DNA of 64,000 nt, taken from assembly GCA_041399085.1 (NCBI GenBank), contig JAWKTM010000006.1:124001-188000 (forward strand), written 5' to 3'. Of this stretch, positions 9,876 through 19,741 are shown piece after piece (position 1 is the stretch's first letter; each line of letters opens with the position of its first letter). A program made the translations under genes and the position numbers. The notes under the pieces were generated by a model. It was given only the letters and a program-made list of their open reading frames with translations, was not told the origin of the DNA and did no database searches. This stretch comes from JAWKTM01 sp041399085. GTDB taxonomy: Bacteria > Planctomycetota > Planctomycetia > Pirellulales > Pirellulaceae.

Positions 9876-10056
9876 GAAGGTCTCTTTTTCACGGAGCGGT
9901 CGGGGAATCAACGACGAGGACGAAAACAGATGGAAAATCGGTTGGCGGCCGTTTGCGATGACGGCATTGTAGGCCGATAATCGGGCTCATGCACGCAAGC
10001 GGCTCGGTCGCCGCACAACGGGTCGACGCGATGTTCCGATGATTAGCGAGGATTCC

Positions 10057-11325
10057 ATGCAAACGGTGAATTGGCCACGTGTGTTGGGCGTTTTCAGTTT
10101 GTTGCTGTTCGCGAGCTCCGGCGCGTTCGCGGAGGACTGGCCCCGTTTTCGTGGGCCGAACGGCGCGGGGCTGGCGCCGACTTCGGCGCGAACCGAATGG
10201 CAGGCCACTGACATCGCTTGGCAAACGTCGCTACCCGGCATCGGCCATTCGTCGCCGGTGGTTTTCGCCGGACGAGTGTTTGTGACCAGTGGCGACGAAG
10301 AGTCCGGCACTCGCCACGTCAACGCCTATCGTTTGAGCGATGGCCACAGGTTGTGGGAACGCAAATTCGCCGCGACCGGACACCGCAAGCACAAGTTGAA
10401 CAGCTTTGCTTCGCCCACGCCCGCCGTCGATTCCAAGCGGCTCTATGTGGCATGGGCCACGCCGGAACAGTCGTTGATCACCGCGCTGGATCACGACGGC
10501 CAACAGCTTTGGCAAGTCGACGTGGGCGAGTTCAAATCGGGGCACGGCTTCGGCGTTTCACCCATCGTTGTGGACGACATGGTGGTCGTCGCGCTGGAGC
10601 ATCAAGGCGACAGTCGGTGGCTCGCGCTAGACAGCAAGACGGGCGAGATTCGCTGGCAGCGGCCGCTGAAGAGCAGTCTGCACTATGCCACGCCATGCGT
10701 GCGGACGATTGGTGATCGCCGCGAGTTGATCTTCACGAATTGGGAGCAGGGCATTTCGGGCGTCGACCCGCGAACCGGCGAAGTCAACTGGGTTGCCGAT
10801 GTATTCGACAAGCAGCACATCGAGTCGTCGATTAGCTCGCCCGTTCTTGCTGGCGACTTGGTGATCGGCGTCTGCGGTTGGTTGGGGCATCAAAACGAAG
10901 TCGCGGCGGTCCGCCCGTCCGCCGCTGGCAATGGATCCGCTGGGGATGGAGCCGCTGGCGATGGAGCGGAACTGGTTTGGAAGCTGGAGCGGGGCGCGCC
11001 GCTGTGCGTCACTCCGATTGTGGTTGGCGAGCGATTGTACCTGTGGACCGATATGGGAATTGCGACTTGCGTGGATGTGAACAACGGCGAAGTCAAGTGG
11101 CAACGACGTGTCGGCGGCAACTTCTATTCGTCGCCGATCGCGATCGGCGATCGTCTGTTGAATGTTTCGGTCGACGGCGAGGTCGTCGTGCTCGCGGCCG
11201 GCGATGAATACAAAGTGTTGTGGCGAGGTGAACTGGATGAAGGCACACACGCCTCGCCAGCCGTGGCGGACGGCCACTTGCTGCTGCGGACCTTTGGCAA
11301 GCTGGTCGTCGTTGGGCCGAAGTGA
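10057..11325 (+). CDS. Exported PQQ-like beta-propeller protein
   Basis: 422 residues from the ATG at 10057, with GAGGATT just upstream; an in-frame ATG at 10039 lacks this. A signal peptide (about residues 1-25, ending FASSGAFAEDW) precedes the planctomycete start motif DWPRFRGPNGAG. Repeated blade sequences of the PQQ-like type follow: ITALDHDGQQLWQ, WLALDSKTGEIRWQ, GVDPRTGEVNW and CVDVNNGEVKW. Such proteins are periplasmic and usually lack bound PQQ; they are thought to act as scaffolds. Residues 289-304 are a low-complexity Gly/Ala/Asp insert made of three near-identical 15-base units (10921-10968), probably a replication-slippage loop on the propeller surface. Confidence 0.88.
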   Translation: MQTVNWPRVLGVFSLLLFASSGAFAEDWPRFRGPNGAGLAPTSARTEWQATDIAWQTSLPGIGHSSPVVFAGRVFVTSGDEESGTRHVNAYRLSDGHRLWERKFAATGHRKHKLNSFASPTPAVDSKRLYVAWATPEQSLITALDHDGQQLWQVDVGEFKSGHGFGVSPIVVDDMVVVALEHQGDSRWLALDSKTGEIRWQRPLKSSLHYATPCVRTIGDRRELIFTNWEQGISGVDPRTGEVNWVADVFDKQHIESSISSPVLAGDLVIGVCGWLGHQNEVAAVRPSAAGNGSAGDGAAGDGAELVWKLERGAPLCVTPIVVGERLYLWTDMGIATCVDVNNGEVKWQRRVGGNFYSSPIAIGDRLLNVSVDGEVVVLAAGDEYKVLWRGELDEGTHASPAVADGHLLLRTFGKLVVVGPK

Positions 11326-11477
11326 CCAAGTTGCGTAACGTCCCCAGCCCGCCGTGGTGGGCATGCGCACCGATCAATTTCTCTTGACCCATCGGGCCAC
11401 ATGCCTATACTCGGCCCCGGCGTGGAGATGGCTGCGCGCTGTTTCGTTGTTCGCACTCAAGGAAGAGACGCTGCACG

Positions 11478-12287
11478 ATGGCTCACGATCGGTTGCCTCC
11501 GTTTGTCGACATTCACTGTCATCTTGTGCCCAGCATCGACGATGGGGCCAAATCTTGGGACGAGTCGCTAACGATGGCTCGCATGGCGGTGGCCGACGGG
11601 ATTCGTACCATCACGGTCACGCCGCACCAGCTTGGCAATTACGCTCACAATACGGGCACGATGATTCGTGAGCGGACGGCGGACTTGCAGCGGTTTCTGG
11701 ACGATCATCAGGTGCCGTTGCGGGTGCTGCCGGGCGGCGACGTGCGAATCGAGCCCGAGATGGTGCGTCTGCTGCGTAGCGGCGAAGTGCTGACGTTGGG
11801 CGATCATCGTCGCCACGTGTTGTTGGAATTGCCGCACGAAATGTACTTTCCGCTCGAAGGCGTGTTGGAGCAGCTTGCCGCGATCGGCATGGTGGGGATT
11901 CTGTCCCATCCGGAACGAAATCAAGGCATTTTGAAGCAGCCGCAAGTTGTCGAGGGCTTGGTCGCGCGGGGTTGTTTGATGCAACTGACTGGCGGCAGCT
12001 TGCTGGGGGCGATGGGCCCGCATTGCCAGCAAGTCAGCGAATGGATGCTCGAACGCGGCTTGGTTCATTTTCTGGCCACCGACGCACATGGGCCGAAATC
12101 GCGACGGCCGCTGCTGCGACGGGCGTGCGAGCGAGCGGCTCAGTTGACCGATTGGGAAACGGCGATCGCGCTGTGTTGCGAGAATCCAGCGGCCGTGGCT
12201 GCTGGTCGCGACGTAACGATCGCGCCGCCCAAGCCGGCGGCGCGTCGTTCGTTCGGATCGTGGCTCCCTTGGCGAAAGGCCGCTTAG
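11478..12287 (+). CDS. CpsB/CapC-type PHP phosphatase
   Basis: 269-residue metal-dependent phosphatase of the PHP fold related to CpsB/YwqE, which removes phosphate from tyrosine residues of bacterial tyrosine kinases controlling exopolysaccharide export. Metal ligands are visible: VDIHCHLVPSIDDG (residues 10-23), TPHQLG near 49, ILSHPERN near 141-148 and LATDAHG near 200-206. The C-terminal ~20 residues are basic and Pro/Ala-rich (PPKPAARRSFGSWLPW). No tyrosine kinase or capsule genes are in the window. The stop at 12287 is followed two bases later by the GTG of the DUF1570 gene, so the two are probably translated from one message. Confidence 0.9.
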   Translation: MAHDRLPPFVDIHCHLVPSIDDGAKSWDESLTMARMAVADGIRTITVTPHQLGNYAHNTGTMIRERTADLQRFLDDHQVPLRVLPGGDVRIEPEMVRLLRSGEVLTLGDHRRHVLLELPHEMYFPLEGVLEQLAAIGMVGILSHPERNQGILKQPQVVEGLVARGCLMQLTGGSLLGAMGPHCQQVSEWMLERGLVHFLATDAHGPKSRRPLLRRACERAAQLTDWETAIALCCENPAAVAAGRDVTIAPPKPAARRSFGSWLPWRKAA

Positions 12288-12289
12288 TC

Positions 12290-13064
12290 GTGAGAGGCCG
12301 TGTTGGGATCGCCATTCTGTTCGCCCTGCTCTTGTCGCCACACGTGGCTCGCGGCGAGGAGCGTTGGCCCGATGAGCGACGGGCCGGTCCGTTCGTGATC
12401 CACGCCGATTTTGCCTTGCGGCAGATTGAGCCGTTGATCGAGCAACTGGCGGCGCTGCAATCCGACGTGGATCGGGCGCTCGGCGTCGGGACGGCTCGCG
12501 AAGAGATTCATTTGTTTCTGTTTCAGCGCAAGTCGACGTATTTAGGCTATCTCCGGGAGTATTTTCCCACGGCGCCGGACCGCCGGGCGTTGTTCATCAA
12601 GCAACGAGGCCCTGGGATGGTGTTCGCCTATCGCAGCGACGAGCTGGACGTGGATTTGCGTCACGAATGTACGCATGCGTTGCTGCATGCCAATCTTTCG
12701 ATCGTGCCGTTGTGGTTGGACGAAGGGCTGGCTGAGTACTTTGAAGTGCCGCCGAAGGACCGGGCTTTCGACAATCCGCATCTTTCATCCGTGCGCTGGA
12801 AGCGGCGTTTTGGTAGCTTGACGCCGATCGTCGAGCTGGAACGGATCGAGGAATTGGAAGGGCATGGGCCGCACGGAATATCGTGACGCATGGGCCTGGG
12901 TGCATTTCATGCTGCACGGCCCGAGCCGGCTCGCGACGAGCTGCGGCGCTATTTACGCGACATTCGCGAACTCAATCCGCCGGGGCAGCTTAGCACGCCT
13001 GGCTCGCTCGTTGCCCGATGTCGACGAGCATTTCTCGCGGCATTTCCGCGATTGGTCGCGATAG
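12290..13064 (+). pseudogene. DUF1570 metallopeptidase-like protein, frame broken
   Basis: Exported protein with a zincin-like motif. GTG at 12290 follows the phosphatase stop; the first ~20 residues form a signal peptide (VGIAILFALLLSPHVARGEE). RHECTHALLH around 12658-12687 gives the HExxH pair, and WLDEGLAEYFE downstream gives the extra acidic ligand, as in the planctomycete DUF1570 family. This frame runs into a stop at 12886, but the family's C-terminus continues in other frames: EYRDAWAWVHFMLHGP from about 12873, ARDELRRYLRDIRELNPP from about 12938, then LARSLPDVDEHFSRHFRDW to the stop at 13064. At least three indels are therefore needed. The clean part alone is 12290-12886 (198 residues). 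Confidence 0.72.
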
Positions 13065-13184
13065 ACGATTCGCTGCATTGGAACGTCTTGGCATGTCGGC
13101 TGTTTCTGGCTTGGCAACTCGGGCGCTGCGTACCATACGCAGTGTCTCTCGTTTGCCGCGACTTTCCCCAGGAGAAAACGCCAG

Positions 13185-13917
13185 CTGCGTACAACTGTCA
13201 TCGCGATTGTCGGTTTGCTGATTACAACATCGGCATCGGCTCAAGTGCAAAACTTGCCCAGCACCGAGGCTTCGTCGCCGGACCCAGTTCGGAATCGCAC
13301 GACGGTCCTTACCAGCCAAGCCGCGACGGCTCGCCGAGCATTTCGACCTTCGAGGGTCGATGGCAATTGTTTTTGCCGGCTGGGTTCGAGCGCGAGATGA
13401 ACTTGGTTCGATCCGATGGCGGACAGTACACCATGCGATCGGGAGCGAGCAATTTCAACGGACGTTACAAATTGAACGATGGGCGGCTGCAAAGTGTCGA
13501 ATTGGACGGCGACCAACCGAGCGACGAGAGCTACACCTGGATGGTTCGCACTCCGTACATGTTGGTTCTCGAGCGGCAGACGGGTGACGTAGGCGCCAAC
13601 TACACGTCGGCAATTCTGTTTCGACCCCAGCCGGAGACTTCGCGAGGCGAGTCAGCCGCCGAAGTACCGGCCGTCGAACTTGACGCGTCGCATAGACGGC
13701 AAGCGCGTCGAACGGCAGCAGACTGGAAGCGAGTCGAGCCGCGGCGGGCCAATCGAAATGGTCGTATCGCGTGACCGACTTAAGCGACTTGAACAAGGAT
13801 CGGTCGGCAAGCGGATCGCGACGATCGAAGAGCACCTGAATGAACTCGGCAGCGACGGCTGGGAATTGGTTCAGGTCCACGGAAAAGTGGCCATCTTCTC
13901 GGCGGCCCGGTGGTTAA
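13185..13917 (+). pseudogene. Exported protein with DUF4177-like C-terminus, frame broken
   Basis: No uninterrupted frame covers this gene, yet the parts fit one protein. AGGAG at 13170-13174 precedes a signal peptide read from about 13185 (TVIAIVGLLITTSASAQVQ); the first codon is CTG here, and one lost A would make it ATG. After a shift near 13300 the frame open to 13774 gives FEGRWQLFLPAGFEREMNLV and YTWMVRTPYMLVLERQ. A further shift near 13680 gives RLKRLEQGSVGKRIATIEEH and LNELGSDGWELVQVHGKVAIF, which resembles the DUF4177 pattern (LG-x-x-GWELV); a last shift would end it as SRRPGG at 13917. The function is unknown. The gene lies between the DUF1570 and PSCyt genes, both also broken here. 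Confidence 0.5.
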
Positions 13918-13990
13918 ACTGTTTGGACGCCAGTGCGGATTGTCGCCGGCGTCCGCGCACGTTTCCTACCACGAACTCCTCCGAAATTCC

Positions 13991-16437
13991 ATGTCGAAAC
14001 CACGATTGCTTTCGCAGCCAACGCGGCTGGTCGCCGCTTTGTTGATCGTTACTTTGTCGGCGGCCATGCCGTTGGCAAGCCGCGGCGGAGGAAAAGTCGG
14101 TTGATTTCTCGCGAAGTGCTGCCGCTGCTATCCAACAAATGCTTCGTTTGCCACGGACCAGATACGGCGGACGAATCGAGCTTGCGACTGGATTCGTTCG
14201 AGTCGGCCACGGCGGATCGGGGCGGCTATCAAGCGGTTCGCGCCGGGCGAGCCTTCGCGCAGCAAGCTGATCGAGCGGATTCATAGCAGCGATGAACCGA
14301 TGCCGCCGGCCGACGCCGAGAAGCAATTGACCGACGCCGGAGCGCGAGCTGCTCCGGGCGCTGGATCGAACAAGGCGGTCGCTACGAAAAGCATTGGGCG
14401 TTTGTCCCGCCAACCAAACCGACGGTGCCCGACAATGGGCAGGCGAATCCGATCGACGCGTTCGTGCACGAGCGATTGGAGCAAGCGAAACTTGATTTCG
14501 CGTCGGAGGCCGATCGCCATGCTTTGGCGCGTCGAGCGGCGTTGACGCTGACCGGCTTGCCGCCCGAGCCGAGCGACCTCGAAGCTTTCCTGGCCGACAC
14601 GAGCGACGACGCCTACGAACGCTTGGTCGATCGCTTGCTGGCCAGTCCTCGTTTCGGCGAACATCAGGCTCGCTATTGGTTGGACGCGGTTCGTTATGGC
14701 GACACGCACGGCCTGCACTTGGACAACAAGCGGGGCATCTATCCTTATCGCGATTGGGTCGTGCGGGCATTCAACCAGAACCTGCCGCTGGACCGTTTCA
14801 TCACTTGGCAGTTGGCGGGCGATTTGTTGCCCGATCCGACGCTTTCACAACGCGTCGCCACCGGCTTTGTTCGCATGAATCCGACCACTTCCGAAGGGGG
14901 CGCGATTCCGGCCGAATTCCAGGCCAAGAACAATTTTGATCGCGTCGAGACGGTCGGCACCGTGCTGCTGGGGATGTCGTTCGTTTGTGCCCGCTGTCAC
15001 TCGCACAAGTACGATCCGATCTCGCAGACCGAGTATTACCAGTTGCTGGCGTTCTTCAACAGCACGGCGGAAAGCCCGCTGGATGGAAACAAGTATGAGT
15101 ACGCGCCGGTGATGAAGGCGCCGGCAACCCAGGCCATGTGGGCTCAATGGGAGCGGCTTGATCGGCAGAAGTCCCAGTTGCTTGAGGCGGCGGACGAAGC
15201 GGCCGTGGCCCGTAGTGAATCGTGGAGCAAGCTCGGCCGCGATGAGAAGCTCAAGCTATTGGCGAATACGGAAGGTGAGTTGAAAGGCCATCCGTTGCAT
15301 GCCGAAGCCGTGGCGCTCGCGCAAGCGTTCTCCGAATTGGAGGCCGGCTATACGACGACCTTGGTCGCCCAGGAGTTGCCTCAGCCGCGGGAAACTCGTC
15401 TGCTGCGACGCGGCGAATACGATTTGCCCAGTGGCGATCCATTGACGCCGCGGACTCCGGCCATCATGGGTGAGATGGCCAGCGACGCGTCGCGCGATCG
15501 TTTGGGTTTGGCCCAGTGGTTGGTCTCGCGCGAGCACCCGCTGACGGCACGCGTTGTGGCGAATCAACTGTGGCTGCGAGTCTTCGGCGACGGTCTGGTT
15601 CGCACGCCCGAAGATTTTGGCTTGCAAGGCCAACAGCCGACGCATCCGCAATTGTTGGATTGGTTGGCGGTCGAGCTTCAGGACCGCCATTGGAATCAGA
15701 AGGAAATGTTGCGGCTGATGGTCACCAGCCAAACGTTTCGTCAGCATTCGGCTCGACGCCCGGACGTGGCCGATCCCGAGAACCGACTGTTGGCGCGGGG
15801 CCCCAGTTATCGTTTGGATGCGGAAGTGATTCGTGACGTGGGGCTGTGGTCAGCCGGTTTGCTGGAGCCGGACATGGGGGGCGAGGGCGTTAAGCCTTAT
15901 CAGCCGCCAGGATTGTGGGAGGCGTTGATGCACCCGGCCAGCAATACGAAAAACTATGTGCAAGACGCGGGCGAGAAGCTGTATCGCCGGAGTCTGTATG
16001 TGTATTGGAAGCGAACGAGTCCTCATCCGATGCTGACGCTGTTCGACGCTCCGAGTCGCGAGACGAGCTGCATCCGTCGGTCGCGGACGAGCACGCCGGT
16101 CCAGTCGCTGGGTCTGTTGAACGAAACGCAGCGAGTCGAGATCGCGCGCAAATTGAGCGAACGGTTGGTTCGCGGCGATGAAGAGGACGAACAACGTCTG
16201 ACGTCGCTTTTCACGTTGTTGGCCAGTCGCGGGCCGACCGAAATCGAGTCGCGCGTCTGTCGCGAGCTACTTGAATCGGCGCGAAAGCGGTTTACCAGCA
16301 ATCCCGACGCCGCCGCCGCGCTCTTGAAGATCGGCGAAGCCAAGTTGGACGAGCGGCTGGATGTTGTCGAGGTCGCCGCCTGGACACAAGTGACAAGCAC
16401 CGTATTGGCCAGCGACGTGGCCATTTTGATGTATTGA
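13991..16437 (+). pseudogene. PSCyt1-DUF1549-DUF1553 protein, N-terminal third frameshifted
   Basis: Full locus of a planctomycete cytochrome-type protein. ATG at 13991 starts a signal peptide (RLVAALLIVTLSAAMPLA). A lost base near 14085 restores the AAAEEKSVDF junction, and a small loss near 14110 joins it to SREVLPLLSNKCFVCHGPD, which holds the CxxCH heme-binding motif of PSCyt1. Further shifts near 14245 and 14335-14380 are needed to read ERIHSSDEPMPPADAEK and the EQGGRYEKHWAFVPPTKP linker before the clean frame from about 14385. The family is exported and of uncertain function, possibly linked to polysaccharide degradation. The stop at 16437 is 15 bases from the DUF1501 start, and the two genes regularly pair in planctomycetes. 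Confidence 0.8.
14425..16437 (+). CDS. DUF1549 and DUF1553 domains (uninterrupted part of the PSCyt gene)
   Basis: The unbroken 670-residue stretch of the gene above; 14425 is only the first ATG in this frame, not the real start. DUF1549 covers roughly residues 1-215 (ALTLTGLPPEPSDLEAFL, then RYWLDAVRYGDTHG and FVCARCHSHKYDPISQTEYY, which contains a CxxCH motif). A charged linker without conserved motifs spans ~220-330. DUF1553 covers ~350-620 (LAQWLVSREHPLTARVVANQ, GLVRTPEDFGLQGQ, ENRLLARGPSYRLDAEVIRD). Sequence and length agree with the family. It is co-oriented with, and almost adjacent to, the DUF1501 gene. Confidence 0.93.
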   Translation: MPDNGQANPIDAFVHERLEQAKLDFASEADRHALARRAALTLTGLPPEPSDLEAFLADTSDDAYERLVDRLLASPRFGEHQARYWLDAVRYGDTHGLHLDNKRGIYPYRDWVVRAFNQNLPLDRFITWQLAGDLLPDPTLSQRVATGFVRMNPTTSEGGAIPAEFQAKNNFDRVETVGTVLLGMSFVCARCHSHKYDPISQTEYYQLLAFFNSTAESPLDGNKYEYAPVMKAPATQAMWAQWERLDRQKSQLLEAADEAAVARSESWSKLGRDEKLKLLANTEGELKGHPLHAEAVALAQAFSELEAGYTTTLVAQELPQPRETRLLRRGEYDLPSGDPLTPRTPAIMGEMASDASRDRLGLAQWLVSREHPLTARVVANQLWLRVFGDGLVRTPEDFGLQGQQPTHPQLLDWLAVELQDRHWNQKEMLRLMVTSQTFRQHSARRPDVADPENRLLARGPSYRLDAEVIRDVGLWSAGLLEPDMGGEGVKPYQPPGLWEALMHPASNTKNYVQDAGEKLYRRSLYVYWKRTSPHPMLTLFDAPSRETSCIRRSRTSTPVQSLGLLNETQRVEIARKLSERLVRGDEEDEQRLTSLFTLLASRGPTEIESRVCRELLESARKRFTSNPDAAAALLKIGEAKLDERLDVVEVAAWTQVTSTVLASDVAILMY

Positions 16438-16452
16438 TAAGGAATGAAACGG

Positions 16453-17949
<1,497 letters not shown>

Positions 17950-18107
17950 ACGATCCTTATCGGAACCGCGAGAGAGCCTGCGGCGGTAAATCGGCAATCG
18001 CGATTCACGCCGCCCTTTTCCGAAACGACGCTCAGCGATTATCGTGAATGACGCGACGTGCCGAGTTGAACGTCGCTTGTTCCATCTCTCATTCCGCAGC
18101 GGTTCCC

Positions 18108-19385
18108 ATGTCGCACGCCAAAAATTCTTCGCCCGTTGCCCAAGTTGGCTCGTCCACGCCGATCGAAAACGAACCGTTCGAGGTCAAGTTGGCAGCTCGC
18201 GTGCTGCGATTGCCGCCTTATATGTTTGGCCGGATCAACAATTTGCTGTACCAGAAGCGCCGCGCCGGCAGCGACGTGATCGACTTGGGAATGGGCAATC
18301 CGTCCGACCCGCCGCAAGATTTGGTGATCGAAAAGCTGAACGAAGCGGCTCGTGATCCGCGGAATCACGGTTACAGCAAGTCGAATGGCATTCTGAATTT
18401 GCGTCGCGAGGTCGCCAGCAAGTATTTCCGCAAATACGGCGTGCGGCTAGATCCCGACAACGAAGTGATCGTTTGCCTCGGGTCGAAGGAAGGCTTCAGC
18501 CACATGTGCCTCGCCTTGATGGGACCGGGCGACACGGCGGTGATTCCGGCTCCGTATTTTCCGGTGCATATGTACGGCGTGGCGTTGGCGTCGGGCAATG
18601 CGATCGCGTTGGAAGTGGCCGACAGCGAGAAATTCCTGTCGAACATCGCCTACACGTGCCAGCATCTCTATCCCAAGCCGAAGCTGCTGATAATCAACTA
18701 TCCGCACAATCCGTCGACCGTGACGATCGAGCCCGAGTTTTACGTGGAAGTGGTGAAGCTGGCGAAGCGGTACGGCTTCATGGTCATCAGCGATTTCGCC
18801 TACGCCGATGTTGCTTTCGACGGTTACCAGCCGCCTAGCTTTCTGGCCGCGCCGGGCGCGATCGACGTCGGTGTCGAGTTCACGACGATGAGCAAGGGCT
18901 ACAACATGGCTGGCTGGCGAGTCGGCTATTGTTGCGGGAATCCCGAAATGATTCGGGCGCTCGGCGTGATTAAGGGCTACTACGACTATGGAATGTTCCA
19001 AGCTGTCCAAATTGCGGCGATCATGGCGTTGCGGCATACCGAGGCCGCGGTCGAGCAGCAGTCGCAGATTTATCAAGGCCGCCGCGATGTGCTGGTCGAT
19101 GGACTGCGTCGTTTGGGCTGGCAAGTCGACTCGCCGCGCGCCGGCATGTTCGTCTGGGCTCAGGTGCCTGACCAGTGGCGGCAGCGGTTGAGCACGATGG
19201 ACTTCGCCATGATGTTACTGGAAAAGGGAGACGTGGCCGTCAGTCCGGGCAGCGGCTTTGGACCGGCCGGCGAGGGCTTTCTTCGCATGGCGCTGGTCGA
19301 GAATGAAGAACGTTTGCGACAAGCGGTTCGCCAGATCGGCCGCTGTTTGGAACGCGAAACTCGGGAACAGTTGCAGCCGACGTAG
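18108..19385 (+). CDS. AlaC-type pyridoxal-phosphate aminotransferase
   Basis: 425-residue class I/II fold aminotransferase, closest by eye to AlaC/YfdZ-type alanine or LL-diaminopimelate-like enzymes. The ATG at 18108 is preferred over 18048 because the upstream 20 residues are not family-like. Motifs: VIDLGMGNPSDPP near 60-72, the LGSKEGFSHMCLALMGPGD cofactor-phosphate region near 127-145, PHNPSTVTI near 204, ISDFAYADVAFDGY near 228-241, and the Schiff-base lysine in TMSKGYNMAGWRVGY near 264-278. A class-typical arginine lies in FLRMALVENEERLRQAVRQI near the C-terminus. The likely reaction is amino transfer between glutamate and pyruvate or a similar keto acid. It stands alone between DUF1501 and carA. 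Confidence 0.92.
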   Translation: MSHAKNSSPVAQVGSSTPIENEPFEVKLAARVLRLPPYMFGRINNLLYQKRRAGSDVIDLGMGNPSDPPQDLVIEKLNEAARDPRNHGYSKSNGILNLRREVASKYFRKYGVRLDPDNEVIVCLGSKEGFSHMCLALMGPGDTAVIPAPYFPVHMYGVALASGNAIALEVADSEKFLSNIAYTCQHLYPKPKLLIINYPHNPSTVTIEPEFYVEVVKLAKRYGFMVISDFAYADVAFDGYQPPSFLAAPGAIDVGVEFTTMSKGYNMAGWRVGYCCGNPEMIRALGVIKGYYDYGMFQAVQIAAIMALRHTEAAVEQQSQIYQGRRDVLVDGLRRLGWQVDSPRAGMFVWAQVPDQWRQRLSTMDFAMMLLEKGDVAVSPGSGFGPAGEGFLRMALVENEERLRQAVRQIGRCLERETREQLQPT

Positions 19386-19741
19386 AGCTCGACTTGAACG
19401 AGGGGCGTGTTCCGCTCGTCGCGGGAATGCGGCTTTTCGTTGACTTTTCGCGCTTCGGTTACGAATCGTTCAGCCGTGCTTCCATCCGCTGGCCGGTTCG
19501 CAAGGTCGCCTTTATACTTGGCCGCCAACAAAAAAAGAGGACCCTTGCTCGCCGCAGCAAGAGTCCTCTAAGTTTGGCTGTCCGAACTTAGTTTCGAGAA
19601 ACTTCGATTCGGAGACCCACAGCCGTAACATGAGTATCGGGATGCAGCCGATGCGAACTTGAAGCGAGGCCGCCACGCGCCTCAACACGGGTTTATTCGT
19701 TCTCTTTTACCACGGCCCTGTTACTCCAACGATTCGAGGAC
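19386..19741. other. 356-bp intergenic region with a hairpin cluster
   Basis: No protein-coding signal is seen here. The first ~140 bases are featureless. Between 19530 and 19604 three hairpins lie side by side: 19536-19569 (see terminator), 19570-19589 (AAGTTTGG, loop CTGT, CCGAACTT) and 19590-19603 (AGTTTC-GA-GAAACT). The rest, up to the carA start, has no obvious structure beyond an AT-richer stretch near 19690-19720 that could hold a promoter for carA. Confidence 0.55.
19530..19569 (-). terminator. Intrinsic terminator on the minus strand
   Basis: Read on the minus strand, AGAGGAC pairs with GTCCTCT, then one mismatch and a six-pair extension close a CG-rich hexaloop, and the hairpin is followed by seven U (A7 at 19530-19536). 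On the plus strand no U-tract follows, so it does not serve the aminotransferase gene. No annotated minus-strand gene leads into it, which implies a small transcript coming from the carA side. Confidence 0.7.
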
